Shown: positions 10,149 to 18,805, numbered from the stretch's first letter. The stretch is DNA of 64,000 nucleotides from Streptomyces sp. FIT100 (GCF_024584805.1 NZ_CP075715.1:2468001-2532000); one strand, 5' to 3'. The notes: generated by a model from the sequence alone, not told the origin. Program-made: numbers and translations.

Positions 10149-11099
10149 TCAGAAGCCGAGCTTGCGCAGCTGCTTCGGGTCCCGCTGCCAGTCCTTCGCG
10201 ACCTTCACATGCAGGTCGAGGAAGACCGGCGTGCCCAGCAGCGCCTCGATGTGCTTGCGGGACTTGATGCCGACCTCCTTGAGGCGGCTGCCCTTCGGGC
10301 CGATGATGATGCCCTTCTGGCTGGGGCGCTCGATGTAGACGTTCGCGTGGATGTCGAGCAGCGGCCGGTCCGCGGGGCGGCCCTCGCGCGGCAGCATCTC
10401 CTCGACGACGACCGCGATCGAGTGCGGCAGCTCGTCCCGTACGCCCTCCAGCGCGGCCTCGCGGATCAGCTCGGCGACCATGACCTGCTCGGGCTCGTCG
10501 GTGAGGTCGCCCTCCGGGTAGAGCGGAGGGCTCTCCGGGAGGAGCGGCACGAGCAGATCCGCCAGCAGCGCGACCTGCTTGTCGCCGACGGCGGAGACCG
10601 GCACGATCTCCGCCCACTCGAAGCCGAGCTCCTGGCCGAGCCGGTCCACGGCGAGCAGCTGCTCGGCGAGCGCCTTGGAGTCGGCCAGGTCGGTCTTGGT
10701 GACGATCGCGACCTTCGGGGTCTTCCTGATCCCGGCCAGTTCCTTGGCGATGAAACGGTCACCCGGGCCGAGCTTCTCGTTCGCCGGCAGGCAGAAGCCG
10801 ATCACGTCGACCTCGGCCCAGGTGGTGCGGACGACGTCGTTGAGCCGCTCGCCGAGCAGCGTGCGCGGCTTGTGCAGACCGGGTGTGTCGACGAGCACGA
10901 GCTGCGCGTTCAGGTCGGGGCGGTGGACGATGCCGCGGACCGTGTGGCGGGTGGTCTGCGGACGGTTGGAGGTGATGGCCACCTTCTGGCCGACCAGAGC
11001 GTTCGTGAGGGTGGACTTGCCCGCGTTGGGACGGCCGACGAAGCAGGCGAAGCCGGCGCGGTGCGGGGCGGCCTCGGAACCAGGGGTGTGAACGCTCAT
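10149..11099 (-). CDS. era: GTPase Era
   Basis: Ribosome-assembly GTPase that binds 16S rRNA and the 30S subunit. The 316 aa carry G1 (G22-R-P-N-A-G-K-S29), G3 (D71-T-P-G74), G4 (T134-K-T-D137) and a C-terminal KH RNA-binding domain with I-I-I-G-P-K-G-S. The start is taken at 11099; an ATG nine bases upstream (11108) is also possible because one GGGGAG site could serve either. Ends facing the emfourin gene. Confidence 0.96.
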   Translation of the reverse strand: MSVHTPGSEAAPHRAGFACFVGRPNAGKSTLTNALVGQKVAITSNRPQTTRHTVRGIVHRPDLNAQLVLVDTPGLHKPRTLLGERLNDVVRTTWAEVDVIGFCLPANEKLGPGDRFIAKELAGIRKTPKVAIVTKTDLADSKALAEQLLAVDRLGQELGFEWAEIVPVSAVGDKQVALLADLLVPLLPESPPLYPEGDLTDEPEQVMVAELIREAALEGVRDELPHSIAVVVEEMLPREGRPADRPLLDIHANVYIERPSQKGIIIGPKGSRLKEVGIKSRKHIEALLGTPVFLDLHVKVAKDWQRDPKQLRKLGF

Positions 11100-11129
11100 G
11101 CGGGCCATTCTCCCCGATCCCCGGGGCCC

Positions 11130-12089
11130 TCACGTACCGCGCACCCTCCGGAGCCGTACGCGCAGCCACACCGCGGCGCCCGTGCCCGCCGCCAGCAGCA
11201 CGGCGGCGACCAGCCAGGGCACGACGAAGAACGACGCGGCGGCGGACTCGCGCACGTCGCGCGCCCGTGCCGTGACGGTGACCTCGCCCCAGTCGAGCTG
11301 GGGTGCGTCCGCCCAGCTCTCCGTCAGGCGGATCTTCTGGCGGGGCAGCAGCTCGCCGGGGAGCTCCGTCAGCTCGCGGGCGAGGAGCGTGCGGCCGAAG
11401 AGGCCCTCGGCGCGCAGGGCGGCCCGGGGGTTGAGCGTGACGTTTCCGCGGTTGTGGAGGGTGTACGAGATACGGGCACGGCTCCTGCCCGTGCCGGGCA
11501 CGAGCGGCCGGTCGGGCTCGTAGCTCACGTCCTCGACCGACAGCGCGGCCACGGTCGGGCCGGTCACCCGCAGATAGACCCGGGCGCCGACGGCGCGCTG
11601 GACACCGACGGCGAGGGAGCCCGATCCGGGCTCGACGCGCTCGTCGAGGGCGACGAGGGCGCCCGGGTGGTCGCCGGGTTCGGCGGTCTCGGGGACGGTG
11701 AGCGTGAACGGCACGGTGGCCGTGCCGCCGGGCGGGAGGGTGACCTTCTGCCGGGCGGTCCTCAGCCAGGCGCCGACACCGCGCTGCCGCTCCTTCTCGG
11801 TGCGCACGGCGAAGCCGCCGTCGCGCACGGTGTTGTACGCGTCGGCTCCGTACAGCCGGAAGGTCATGGGCTCGGCCGACTTGTTGGTGACGGTGACCTT
11901 GTCCTCGATGCGGCTGCCGGGGTCGGTCGAGAGATAGAAGTACGGGCGCTGGGCGGCGGCGTCGGAGGGCGCGGCGGGGTAAACGGACCAGCGGCCGTTG
12001 TCGGCGGCGTGGGCCGGAGCGGGCGCGAGCAGCCCCAGCAGGACGACGGCGGCGGCGAGGACCGCTGCGTACAGCCTCGGTCTGGGCAT
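11130..12089 (-). CDS. secreted DUF916/WxL-associated surface protein
   Basis: Membrane-anchored extracellular protein of 319 aa. A clear signal peptide covers about 1-28 (hydrophobic run then A-P-A-H-A-A-D), followed by two beta-rich domains and a C-terminal membrane helix (about 288-308) with a basic tail. The order matches DUF916-type proteins that accompany WxL proteins in Gram-positives and help bind peptidoglycan. The start is at 12089, not the longer frame, because the signal peptide begins there. It faces the neighbouring surface protein across a strong terminator. Function inferred from family context only. Confidence 0.75.
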   Translation of the reverse strand: MPRPRLYAAVLAAAVVLLGLLAPAPAHAADNGRWSVYPAAPSDAAAQRPYFYLSTDPGSRIEDKVTVTNKSAEPMTFRLYGADAYNTVRDGGFAVRTEKERQRGVGAWLRTARQKVTLPPGGTATVPFTLTVPETAEPGDHPGALVALDERVEPGSGSLAVGVQRAVGARVYLRVTGPTVAALSVEDVSYEPDRPLVPGTGRSRARISYTLHNRGNVTLNPRAALRAEGLFGRTLLARELTELPGELLPRQKIRLTESWADAPQLDWGEVTVTARARDVRESAAASFFVVPWLVAAVLLAAGTGAAVWLRVRLRRVRGT

Positions 12090-12126
12090 GTGCGGGGAAC
12101 CCCCTGAGAACACGGAACGGATGGAA

Positions 12127-12156
12127 GGTGGGCCGGTCCTTTGGGACCGGCCCACC
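12127..12156 (-). terminator. terminator between the two surface-protein genes
   Basis: A perfect 13-bp stem (GGTGGGCCGGTCC with its complement) and 4-base loop lie 35 bp downstream of the 450-aa surface-protein gene. Confidence 0.85.
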
Positions 12157-12191
12157 GTGCGGGTGCGGATGCCTGACGTGAGGGGGAGGCG

Positions 12192-13544
12192 TCAGGTGAG
12201 GGTGAGGGTGAGCACGCCGGCGTATGTGCCGGGCGGTGTGAAGGCCGGTACGTCGAGCGAGAGCCCGGCGTCCACGGTGAACTCACCGCCGGTGAAAGCG
12301 CCGTTGGGGGTCGACGCCAGGGTGGCGCCCGCGCTGCCGACCGCTCCCGGGGAACCGGCGGCGCAGGTGCTGGGGCTGCCCGCCTTGGTCGTGCAGGACG
12401 GGGTCCAGCTGAGCTTCCCGGCGTCGATCTTCGCCCCGCCGGGTCCGGTGAGGTCGGTGACCCTGCCGGTCAGGGACCAGCCCGCGGGGCCGCCGCGGAA
12501 GTCCTTGACCGTCACCGTGTGCAGCGCGCCGGTGGAGGCGCCACCGGTGCCGAAGTCGACCGTCGACAGCTGGACGCTGTCGCCGGCCTGGGTCATGGAC
12601 AGGACGCCGTTCCTGACCATGGTGCCGAGCTGCTGGCTGAGCGGGGGCACATCGCCGATGAGGGTGTACGCGGCCGGGCCCGCGCCCTTCGCCGGGTCCC
12701 AGCTCGCGCCCTCGAACGCGACGATGCCGACGGTCGCCGGATCGTTGATCTTCGGCCGGAAGGTGAGGCTCCCCGTGGCCGTCGACTTGGCGGTGACCTT
12801 GTCGGCGGTCGGCGCGGAGCCGTTCCAGCCGGCGACGGTGACATCGGTGCTCGGGGTGAACTTGGCGCCGGTGACGGTCACGCGTTCGCCGGGCTTCCCG
12901 GAGGCCGCGCTGAGCGTGATCGTGCGCTCGTTGACCGGGCCGCCGCCGTCCGTCGCGGTGATCGTCTCGGAGACGGGGGCGGGTGGATTCGTCACTGTGC
13001 AGGGGGTGTCCAGCTCCAGGACGAAGCTGGTGTGGATGTTGTAGTCGCCCGGGGACAGCTTGATCTCGCCGGGCGCGGTGACCGTGAACGTTCCGGTCAT
13101 CTCGAACGGCGGGAACTCGGCGAGCCCTGGCACCGGGGGGTTCTTCTTGGGCCCGGTGACAGTGACGGAGCCGGTCTGGGCGCCGGTCAGGGTCACCTTG
13201 CCGGTGGGGGTCATGATGTCGGCGGGCAGGTCGATGTCGACGGGGTTGCCGGCCGCCGGCTTGACCACCTTGTAGGTCACCTTCACCGTGTCGCCCACCT
13301 CGGGGGCGGCGTTGTCGACAGTGATCTCGGCGGTGGTGGTGCCGTCGATCGGGGGGATGCCGGCGATGGGCGGCGGAATGCAGTGCGTGGGGAAGTCCAC
13401 CGCCGCCGACGCCGTCGCCATCGCGGCGGCCGGCGGCGCCAGCAGCCCTCCCCCGGTGACCGCGAGCGCCGTCACCCCCAGCACGGCCGCCAGACGGCGT
13501 CTTCGGCCGGCAGATCTTCGGCTCGGTGGACCCAGGATCGCCAT
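12192..13544 (-). CDS. secreted beta-rich surface protein, WxL-like C-terminus
   Basis: Secreted protein of 450 aa. A signal peptide at about 1-41 (twin-Arg-rich start, hydrophobic core, P-P-A-A-A) is followed by Thr/Val-rich beta-sandwich repeats, including an IPT/TIG-like section near 215-260. The C-terminal 120 residues (W-S-L-T-G-R-V-T-D-L to the end G-V-L-T-L-T) resemble WxL-domain folds, though the exact double W-x-L is not clear. Likely cell-wall associated and partner of the DUF916-like protein downstream. A palindrome beside a TTGACA box lies about 95 bp upstream. Precise function unknown. Confidence 0.7.
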   Translation of the reverse strand: MAILGPPSRRSAGRRRRLAAVLGVTALAVTGGGLLAPPAAAMATASAAVDFPTHCIPPPIAGIPPIDGTTTAEITVDNAAPEVGDTVKVTYKVVKPAAGNPVDIDLPADIMTPTGKVTLTGAQTGSVTVTGPKKNPPVPGLAEFPPFEMTGTFTVTAPGEIKLSPGDYNIHTSFVLELDTPCTVTNPPAPVSETITATDGGGPVNERTITLSAASGKPGERVTVTGAKFTPSTDVTVAGWNGSAPTADKVTAKSTATGSLTFRPKINDPATVGIVAFEGASWDPAKGAGPAAYTLIGDVPPLSQQLGTMVRNGVLSMTQAGDSVQLSTVDFGTGGASTGALHTVTVKDFRGGPAGWSLTGRVTDLTGPGGAKIDAGKLSWTPSCTTKAGSPSTCAAGSPGAVGSAGATLASTPNGAFTGGEFTVDAGLSLDVPAFTPPGTYAGVLTLTLT

Positions 13545-13637
13545 GGTGCCCCCTCAGGTGTGTGGGTCAGGTGTGTGTGGGTGGGGGACATTGACGGGTG
13601 GCGGGCGGAAGAAGTCAATGGAATCGAAATGTACCGA

Positions 13638-13652
13638 CTGATGGGTCATCAG
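13638..13652. promoter_or_regulatory. palindrome CTGATG-GGT-CATCAG upstream of the surface protein
   Basis: A perfect 6+3+6 inverted repeat. On the minus strand a TTGACA hexamer (13657-13662) lies 4 bp upstream, so the palindrome falls where a promoter spacer would be. A related copy lies upstream of the next secreted gene (14488-14502). Confidence 0.6.
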
Positions 13653-13715
13653 ATACTGTCAACTTCCCCGCGGTTGCGGGACGATCGGTACTCACCGGAT
13701 GACAAAACGCCGGTG

Positions 13716-13750
13716 GGCCGCTGCCGCCGATTGGTGCGGCGGCAGCGGCC
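13716..13750 (-). terminator. terminator after the small secreted protein gene
   Basis: A GC-rich hairpin with arms around CCGCTGCCGCC and GGCGGCAGCGG sits 20 bp beyond the stop codon at 13771. Confidence 0.8.
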
Positions 13751-13770
13751 GTTGAGCGTCCCGGTCGGGG

Positions 13771-14259
13771 TCAGCTGGCGACGAACGGGGCCGACTGGTC
13801 GGTCACGGCGTCGCAGTCGACGGTCGTACCGAAGATCGTCAGCGAGAGGCCGGGACCGACGCCCGGGTCGAGGGAATCGAGCGAGTCACCCGTGACGAAG
13901 CTGGTGGAGCTGGTCAGCGGCCCGCTGTTGTACGGGTCACCCGCATCCATCTGAGGGTTGTTGCTGCCCGAGAAAACGGCCTGGCCGGAGCCGTTCAGGG
14001 CGAGCCTGAGTGTCGTGGCCGCGTCGCCCGGCTGGATGGGGAGCGGGGTCGTGACGGCGGTCGTGACCGTGATGGTGATGCTGCTGCCCGACTGCACGGC
14101 ATCGAGCTGAGCAGTACCGCCGCCGAAGAAGCCGCAGTCGTAGGTCGCCGTGGCGGTCGCCGGCATCACCGCCATGGCGGTCGGTGCGAAGGCCAGGCCG
14201 GTCACGGCCAGGGCGCCCGCTGCGATTGCCGTGCCGATGCCGAGTCTGGTGCGTCTCAT
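13771..14259 (-). CDS. small secreted protein of unknown function
   Basis: Secreted protein of 162 aa with a signal peptide (about 1-30, ending A-P-T-A-M-A). The mature part is Thr/Ser/Gly-rich, predicted beta structure, with only two cysteines (C42 and one near the C-terminus in V-D-C-D) that could pair. AAGGGAAGGGAA precedes the ATG. It lies upstream of the WxL-like and DUF916-like genes on the same strand but has its own terminator. I do not recognise the family; a surface or matrix role is inferred from the neighbours. Confidence 0.75.
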   Translation of the reverse strand: MRRTRLGIGTAIAAGALAVTGLAFAPTAMAVMPATATATYDCGFFGGGTAQLDAVQSGSSITITVTTAVTTPLPIQPGDAATTLRLALNGSGQAVFSGSNNPQMDAGDPYNSGPLTSSTSFVTGDSLDSLDPGVGPGLSLTIFGTTVDCDAVTDQSAPFVAS

Positions 14260-14487
14260 TGGGTTTCCCTTCCCTTGTCAGGGGGTCGGTCGTCTGCCGC
14301 ATGAGGGCGCACACGTCCGCGCAGTGGTGTCCCACCGGGCCCACCTTCGGGCACGGCGCTGCAGGGCTGCGTGGAGGTGTGCGCGGACCGTCCACGGGGC
14401 GGGGTGCGCACGCCGCACGGAACGAGGGCGGCCGAACACGGCACGGGGCTGCGGCTCTGCGCCCCGCACCCGGCCGCCCGAGCAAAT

Positions 14488-14502
14488 CTGACGGTCCGTC
14501 GG
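14488..14502. promoter_or_regulatory. palindrome-like site upstream of the small secreted protein
   Basis: CTGACG-GTC-CGTCGG matches the CTGAYG-N3-CRTCAG shape of the site at 13638-13652 with one mismatch in the right arm. Located 229 bp upstream of the start codon. Confidence 0.45.
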
Positions 14503-14549
14503 AAGAACTGGTGTTCATTGATACGCAGCGGAGCAGCGATTGCAAGGGA

Positions 14550-14574
14550 AAGTCCCTTGATTCTTCAGGGACTT
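14550..14574 (-). terminator. hairpin after the 145-aa membrane protein gene
   Basis: Arms AAGTCCCT and AGGGACTT with a 9-base loop, 24 bp past the stop codon at 14598. Confidence 0.6.
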
Positions 14575-14597
14575 GGCGGACAGTGACTACTGTCCGG

Positions 14598-15035
14598 TCA
14601 GTAGGCGGAGCCTGCCGCGGACCGCTCGTCCTGCTCGTCTCGCTCGTTGTGCTCGTTCCGTGCGCGACGCTCGTACCGCTCAGTCCGCCAGGAGAGCACC
14701 CCGACGACGGCGAGGCCCCCACCGAGGACGCCGAGGCCGAGCCCGAACCAGTCGGTGTCACGGCCGAGCACCAGATCACGTACCGCCGAGCCGCCTGCCC
14801 AGCAGCAGATCGCGACGAGCAGTGAGCCGCCGACGGCTGCGGCTGCCCGGGCCGGGCGCTTGCTGCCGCGGTGGCGCAACAGTTCGTCGGCGGCGTACGC
14901 GGCCGCCACGCACGGCCAGAGGTCGAGAGGTTCGGCGGGACTGTCCGTCACCGCCCGCTCGATCAGGTTGCCGATGCCGGTGATGCCGGAGAGGACCAGC
15001 ACCACCCATAGGAATACCGAGCGGGGGCGGCTCAT
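14598..15035 (-). CDS. small membrane protein
   Basis: Protein of 145 aa with three likely membrane helices (about 8-28, 66-86 and 95-113) and a charged, Asn/Glu/Arg-rich cytosolic tail. Its start overlaps the stop of the cytidine deaminase-like gene by 4 bp, so the two are probably translated together. It has no recognisable family motif. Confidence 0.75.
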   Translation of the reverse strand: MSRPRSVFLWVVLVLSGITGIGNLIERAVTDSPAEPLDLWPCVAAAYAADELLRHRGSKRPARAAAAVGGSLLVAICCWAGGSAVRDLVLGRDTDWFGLGLGVLGGGLAVVGVLSWRTERYERRARNEHNERDEQDERSAAGSAY

Positions 15036-15385
15036 CCGGCCTGGAGCGTGAGCCGCACCGTGCCGTCGGGGCCCGCCAGCAGGACCGGGGTTCCCGGGCC
15101 GCCCAGGTCGCGCACGGCCGCGCGGTCGGCGTCCGTCGCCGTCTCGGCCTCGGTGACCACGGCCGCGGCCTCCAGGGACTTCGCACCGCTCGCGACCGCC
15201 ATCGCGACCGCGGTCTGCAGCGCGCTGAGCTTCAGCGACTCCAGGGCCACGGTGCCCGCGACGTACGTACGGCCGGTCTCGTCCCGTACCGCCGCGCCCT
15301 CCTGAACGCCGTTGCGGGCGCGTGCGCTGCGGGCCAGCGTGACGATCTTGCGGTCCTCGGGGCCAAGCTCGGTGCTCTCAGTCAT
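15032..15385 (-). CDS. cytidine deaminase-like protein lacking active-site residues
   Basis: Protein of 117 aa with the length and order of a homotetrameric cytidine deaminase. Where the zinc ligand and catalytic glutamate should be (C-A-E or H-A-E), the sequence reads S-A-L (about 54-56), and the second P-C-x2-C motif is absent. It therefore probably does not deaminate cytidine and may be a structural or binding protein. It lies in the era/ybeY/phoH neighbourhood where a cdd-like gene is normal for Streptomyces. ATGA overlap with the membrane protein gene downstream. Confidence 0.75.
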   Translation of the reverse strand: MTESTELGPEDRKIVTLARSARARNGVQEGAAVRDETGRTYVAGTVALESLKLSALQTAVAMAVASGAKSLEAAAVVTEAETATDADRAAVRDLGGPGTPVLLAGPDGTVRLTLQAG

Positions 15386-15428
15386 GTGCCGAGCATAGGA
15401 CGGGGCTCAGCGGCGGGGCCGCCAGGCC

Positions 15429-15494
15429 CTGGTCTCGGGCTCTGGCGTCAAGCCCTGGCATCACGCCCTGCCGTCCGGCCTCGCCGTCAGGGCC
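15429..15494. repeat. five degenerate 13-bp repeats ending in the MmcQ stop codon
   Basis: Units starting at 15429, 15442, 15455, 15468 and 15481 follow a CTGGCxTCAxGCC pattern. The last contains the TGA stop of the MmcQ/YjbR-family gene (15487-15489). Confidence 0.75.
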
Positions 15495-15840
15495 GGTCCA
15501 GGCGCAGCCGCTCCGCCTTCGGCAGGCCCGCCACGACCAGGTCGTACGAGTCCTCGATCAGCTCGCGGACCATGCGGGCCGGCAGCTCCCCCACCGTCAC
15601 CGTGTTCCAGTGGCGCTTGTTGAGGTGGTAGCCGGGGACGATCGCCGGGTGTGCGGCCCGCAGGCGTACCGCCTCGTCCGGGTCGCACTTGAGCGACACC
15701 GTCAGCGGGGTCGCCGCCAGGTCCGTGAGGGCGAACATCTTCCCGGCGACCTTGAAGACCGAGAACTCGGGGCCGAAGGGAAACTCCTCCACCGCCGCGG
15801 TCTGCTCAAGGCACAGCGCCTTCAGCCGGTCGGGCCTCAC
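15487..15840 (-). CDS. MmcQ/YjbR-family protein
   Basis: Protein of 117 aa of the MmcQ/YjbR (CyaY-like fold) family, proposed DNA-binding but biochemically poorly defined. Family features: F-P-F-G-P-E near 20-25, the F-K-V-A-G-K-M-F strand, a P-G-Y-H-L-N-K-R-H-W-N-T-V segment near 69-81, and the C-terminal S-Y-D-L-V helix. Its ATG overlaps the stop of the CBS-domain gene (ATGA), so it is co-translated with it. Confidence 0.88.
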   Translation of the reverse strand: MRPDRLKALCLEQTAAVEEFPFGPEFSVFKVAGKMFALTDLAATPLTVSLKCDPDEAVRLRAAHPAIVPGYHLNKRHWNTVTVGELPARMVRELIEDSYDLVVAGLPKAERLRLDRP

Positions 15841-17105
15841 GCGGGCTCCACCAGCACCGTGACGATCTTGTTCCGCCGGCCGGCCGGGGACTCGGCGGTC
15901 AGCCGCAGGGCGCGGCCGTCCGGGAGGTCGACCACCGCGGTCGCGCCCGCGATGGGGACGCGGCCGAGGAACTTGGCCAGCAGCCCGCCGACCGTCTCGA
16001 CGTCCTCGTCGTCGAACTCGTCGAGGCCGAAGAGCTCCCCGAGGTCGCCGATGTCGAGCCGGGCGGTGACCCGGTAGCGGGAGTCGCCGAGCTCCTCCAC
16101 GGGCGGCAGCTCCCGGTCGTACTCGTCGGTGATCTCACCGACGATCTCCTCCAGGATGTCCTCGATCGTGACGATCCCGGCCGTGCCGCCGTACTCGTCG
16201 ATGACGACGGCGACGTGGTTGCGCTCCTGCTGCATCTCGCGCAGCAGGTCCCCCGCGTTCTTGGTGTCCGGCACGAACGCCGCCGGGCGCATCGCCGTGG
16301 AGACCAGCTCGGCCTCGGCGTCGCGCTTGATGTGCGTCTTGCGGACGAGGTCCTTCAGGTACACGATCCCGACGATGTCGTCCTCGTTCTCCCCCGTGAC
16401 CGGTATCCGGGAGAAGCCCGAGCGCAGGGCCAGGGTCAGCGCCTGGCGGATGGTCTTGTAGCGCTCGATGACCACCAGGTCGGTGCGCGGGACCATGACC
16501 TCGCGCACGAGCGTGTCGCCGAGCTCGAAGACGGAGTGCACCATCCGGCGCTCCTCGTCCTCGATCAGCTGCTCCTGCTCGGCGAGGTCGACCATCGCAC
16601 GCAGCTCCGCCTCGCTGGCGAACGGGCCCTTGCGGAAGCCCTTGCCGGGGGTGAGCGCGTTGCCGATGAGGATCAGCAGCTGCGGCACGGGGCCCATGAC
16701 CCGGGCGAGCGGCAGCAGGACGTACGCCGCGGCCGTCGCCGTGTTCAGCGGGTGCTGGCGGCCGATGGTGCGCGGGGAGACACCGACGGCGACGAAGGAG
16801 ACGAGGACCATCACGCCGATCGCGACGGCCAGCGCCTCCCAGGTCTCGGGGAACTCCTGGAGGCAGGCGTAGGTGACGAGCACCCCGGCCGCCATCTCGC
16901 AGGCGACCCGCACCAGCAGGGCCACATTGAGATAGCGCACCGGGTCGGACGCCACCTGGACGAGCCGCTCGGCGCCGCGCCGGCCCGAGCGCAGCGCCTC
17001 GGCGGCGCGGAAGCTGGAGACGCGGGCCAGGCCCGCCTCGGCGCAGGCGGCGAGCCAGGCGACGACGACGAGGAGGACCGCGCCGATGATCAGCTGGGCG
17101 CTCAT
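15837..17105 (-). CDS. CNNM/CorC-type membrane protein with CBS pair
   Basis: Often annotated hemolysin-like; now viewed as a probable Mg/Co transport or efflux protein. The 422 aa are ordered as a DUF21/CNNM membrane domain (about 1-150, four hydrophobic segments), two CBS domains (about 195-315, with R-E-V-M-V-P-R-T-D at the first) and a C-terminal CorC_HlyC domain (about 335-415). The acidic D-E-Y-G-G-T-A-G-I-V-T-I-E-D-I-L-E-E-I block is a family hallmark. Follows ybeY by 10 bp in the same operon. Confidence 0.92.
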   Translation of the reverse strand: MSAQLIIGAVLLVVVAWLAACAEAGLARVSSFRAAEALRSGRRGAERLVQVASDPVRYLNVALLVRVACEMAAGVLVTYACLQEFPETWEALAVAIGVMVLVSFVAVGVSPRTIGRQHPLNTATAAAYVLLPLARVMGPVPQLLILIGNALTPGKGFRKGPFASEAELRAMVDLAEQEQLIEDEERRMVHSVFELGDTLVREVMVPRTDLVVIERYKTIRQALTLALRSGFSRIPVTGENEDDIVGIVYLKDLVRKTHIKRDAEAELVSTAMRPAAFVPDTKNAGDLLREMQQERNHVAVVIDEYGGTAGIVTIEDILEEIVGEITDEYDRELPPVEELGDSRYRVTARLDIGDLGELFGLDEFDDEDVETVGGLLAKFLGRVPIAGATAVVDLPDGRALRLTAESPAGRRNKIVTVLVEPA

Positions 17106-17115
17106 GGGCGGACGC

Positions 17116-17613
17116 TCATGAGACGGTCGGCGCCGGAGAGGGGCCGGTCAGCCCCTTCTCCGACCGCCAGCCGTCGACGATCGCCGCCTGGAGGCCGAAC
17201 ATCTCGGCGCGCTCGTCCGGCTCCTCGTGGTCGTAGCCGAGCAGGTGCAGCACGCCGTGGACGGTGAGGAGCTGGAGCTCCTCGTCCATGGAGTGCTGGG
17301 TCGCCGCCTCCTCGCCCTGCTTGGCGGCGACCTCGGGGCAGAGGACGATGTCGCCGAGGAGCCCCTGCGGGGGCTCCTCCTCGTCCTTGGCCGGCGGGCG
17401 CAGCTCGTCCATCGGGAAGGACATCACGTCGGTCGGACCCGGCAGGTCCATCCACTGGATGTGGAGCTGCTCCATGGCGTCGGTGTCCACGACGATCACG
17501 GAGAGCTCGGAGAGCGGGTGGATACGCATCCGCGCGAGCGCGTACCGGGCGATGTCGAGGATCGCCTGCTCGTCGACCTCGGTACCGGACTCGTTGTTGA
17601 CGTCGATCGACAT
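17116..17613 (-). CDS. ybeY: endoribonuclease YbeY
   Basis: Zinc RNase needed for 16S rRNA 3'-end maturation and ribosome quality control. Length 165 aa from the ATG at 17613 (M-S-I-D-V-N-N-E-S); longer frames upstream are read-through of low-complexity sequence. The zinc motif is H119-G-V-L-H123-L-L-G-Y-D-H129. It sits 13 bp after phoH and 10 bp before the CBS-domain gene, the usual phoH-ybeY-corC order. Confidence 0.96.
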   Translation of the reverse strand: MSIDVNNESGTEVDEQAILDIARYALARMRIHPLSELSVIVVDTDAMEQLHIQWMDLPGPTDVMSFPMDELRPPAKDEEEPPQGLLGDIVLCPEVAAKQGEEAATQHSMDEELQLLTVHGVLHLLGYDHEEPDERAEMFGLQAAIVDGWRSEKGLTGPSPAPTVS

Positions 17614-17626
17614 GGTGCTCTTGGGT

Positions 17627-18643
17627 CTACTTCCCGTTTCGGTTGTCGTACTGCTCGTACGCGTCGACGATACGGCCGACGAGCTTGTGCCGGACGACAT
17701 CCTGCGACGTGAGCATCGAGAAGTGCACGTCCGGGACGCCGTCCAGGATCTCCCGGACCTGACGCAGACCGCTCTTGGTCCCGCCGGGCAGGTCGACCTG
17801 GGTGATGTCGCCGGTGATGACGATCTTCGACTCGAAGCCGAGCCGCGTCAGGAACATCTTCATCTGTTCCGGATTCGTGTTCTGCGCCTCGTCGAGGATG
17901 ATGAACGCGTCGTTGAGCGTGCGGCCGCGCATGTACGCGAGCGGGGCGACCTCGATCGTGCCCGCGGCCATCAGGCGCGGGATCGAGTCCGGGTCGATCA
18001 TGTCGTGCAGCGCGTCGTAGAGCGGTCGCAGATAGGGGTCGATCTTCTCGTAGAGCGTGCCGGGCAGGAAGCCGAGCCGCTCGCCCGCCTCGACGGCCGG
18101 CCGGGTCAGGATGATCCGGTTGACCTGCTTGGACTGGAGCGCCTGGACGGCCTTGGCCATGGCCAGATACGTCTTGCCCGTACCGGCGGGGCCGATGCCG
18201 AAGACGACCGTGTGCTTGTCGATGGCGTCGACATAGCGCTTCTGGTTGAGGGTCTTGGGGCGGATGGTGCGGCCGCGGCTGGAGAGGATGTTCTGCGTGA
18301 GGACTTCGGCCGGGGTCTCCTCCGGTCCGTTGCCGTTCTCGCTCGCCCTGAGCATGGCGATCGAGCGTTCCACTGCGTCCTCCGTCATCGGCTGTCCGGT
18401 GCGGAGCACCAGCATCATCTCGTCGAACAGGCGCTGGATCAGAGCGACTTCCCGCTCCTCGCCTACGGCGCTGACCTCATTGCCCCGGACATGGATGTCG
18501 GCCGCCGGGAATGCCTTTTCGATGACGCGCAGCAGGGCGTCACCCGAACCGAGAACGGTCACCATCGGATGCTTGGCCGGGACGGTGAACTGGGCTCGCG
18601 CCTGCCCCGGCGCGGAGGTCTGGGCTGTGGGTGTCTGAGTCAT
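17627..18643 (-). CDS. phoH: PhoH-like ATPase
   Basis: Cytosolic P-loop ATPase linked to RNA metabolism, 338 aa from the ATG at 18643 (M-T-Q-T-P-T). An N-terminal RNA-binding-like region is followed by Walker A G151-P-A-G-T-G-K-T158 and Walker B ending D251-E-A-Q-N255. The [16 protein letters not shown] segment is typical. Heads the phoH-ybeY-CBS-MmcQ run. Confidence 0.94.
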   Translation of the reverse strand: MTQTPTAQTSAPGQARAQFTVPAKHPMVTVLGSGDALLRVIEKAFPAADIHVRGNEVSAVGEEREVALIQRLFDEMMLVLRTGQPMTEDAVERSIAMLRASENGNGPEETPAEVLTQNILSSRGRTIRPKTLNQKRYVDAIDKHTVVFGIGPAGTGKTYLAMAKAVQALQSKQVNRIILTRPAVEAGERLGFLPGTLYEKIDPYLRPLYDALHDMIDPDSIPRLMAAGTIEVAPLAYMRGRTLNDAFIILDEAQNTNPEQMKMFLTRLGFESKIVITGDITQVDLPGGTKSGLRQVREILDGVPDVHFSMLTSQDVVRHKLVGRIVDAYEQYDNRNGK

Positions 18644-18769
18644 GGGCCGGCTCTGTGGCCTGCACATACCTCCCGTTGCAGGGTTCTCGCTGCTCGACAA
18701 CCTCTGGAGTACCAAGCGTACGACCCCGCACTGACACTCCCGAAGCGTTTTTCGTCACGGCTCGGCACG

Positions 18770-18805
18770 GAGTGTGTCATCCGCAGCGAGTGCGTCATCC
18801 GCAGC
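18770..18805. repeat. 18-bp tandem duplication containing the PfkB stop codon
   Basis: Two copies (18770-18787 and 18788-18805) differ at one base. The second holds the stop codon of the PfkB kinase gene (18795-18797); the first gives a second in-line TCA just beyond it. Confidence 0.85.

Larger units (their letters stand above)
14260..14597. other. intergenic stretch upstream of the small secreted protein
   Basis: No gene supported. It holds the palindrome-like site CTGACG-GTC-CGTCGG (14488-14502, one mismatch from symmetric) and a hairpin at 14550-14574. The rest is ordinary GC-rich sequence. Confidence 0.7.

Noticed and set aside
14184..14825. 213-aa plus-strand frame in the intergenic region and over the membrane protein gene
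   Set aside because: Arg/Pro-rich shadow composition and no ribosome site.
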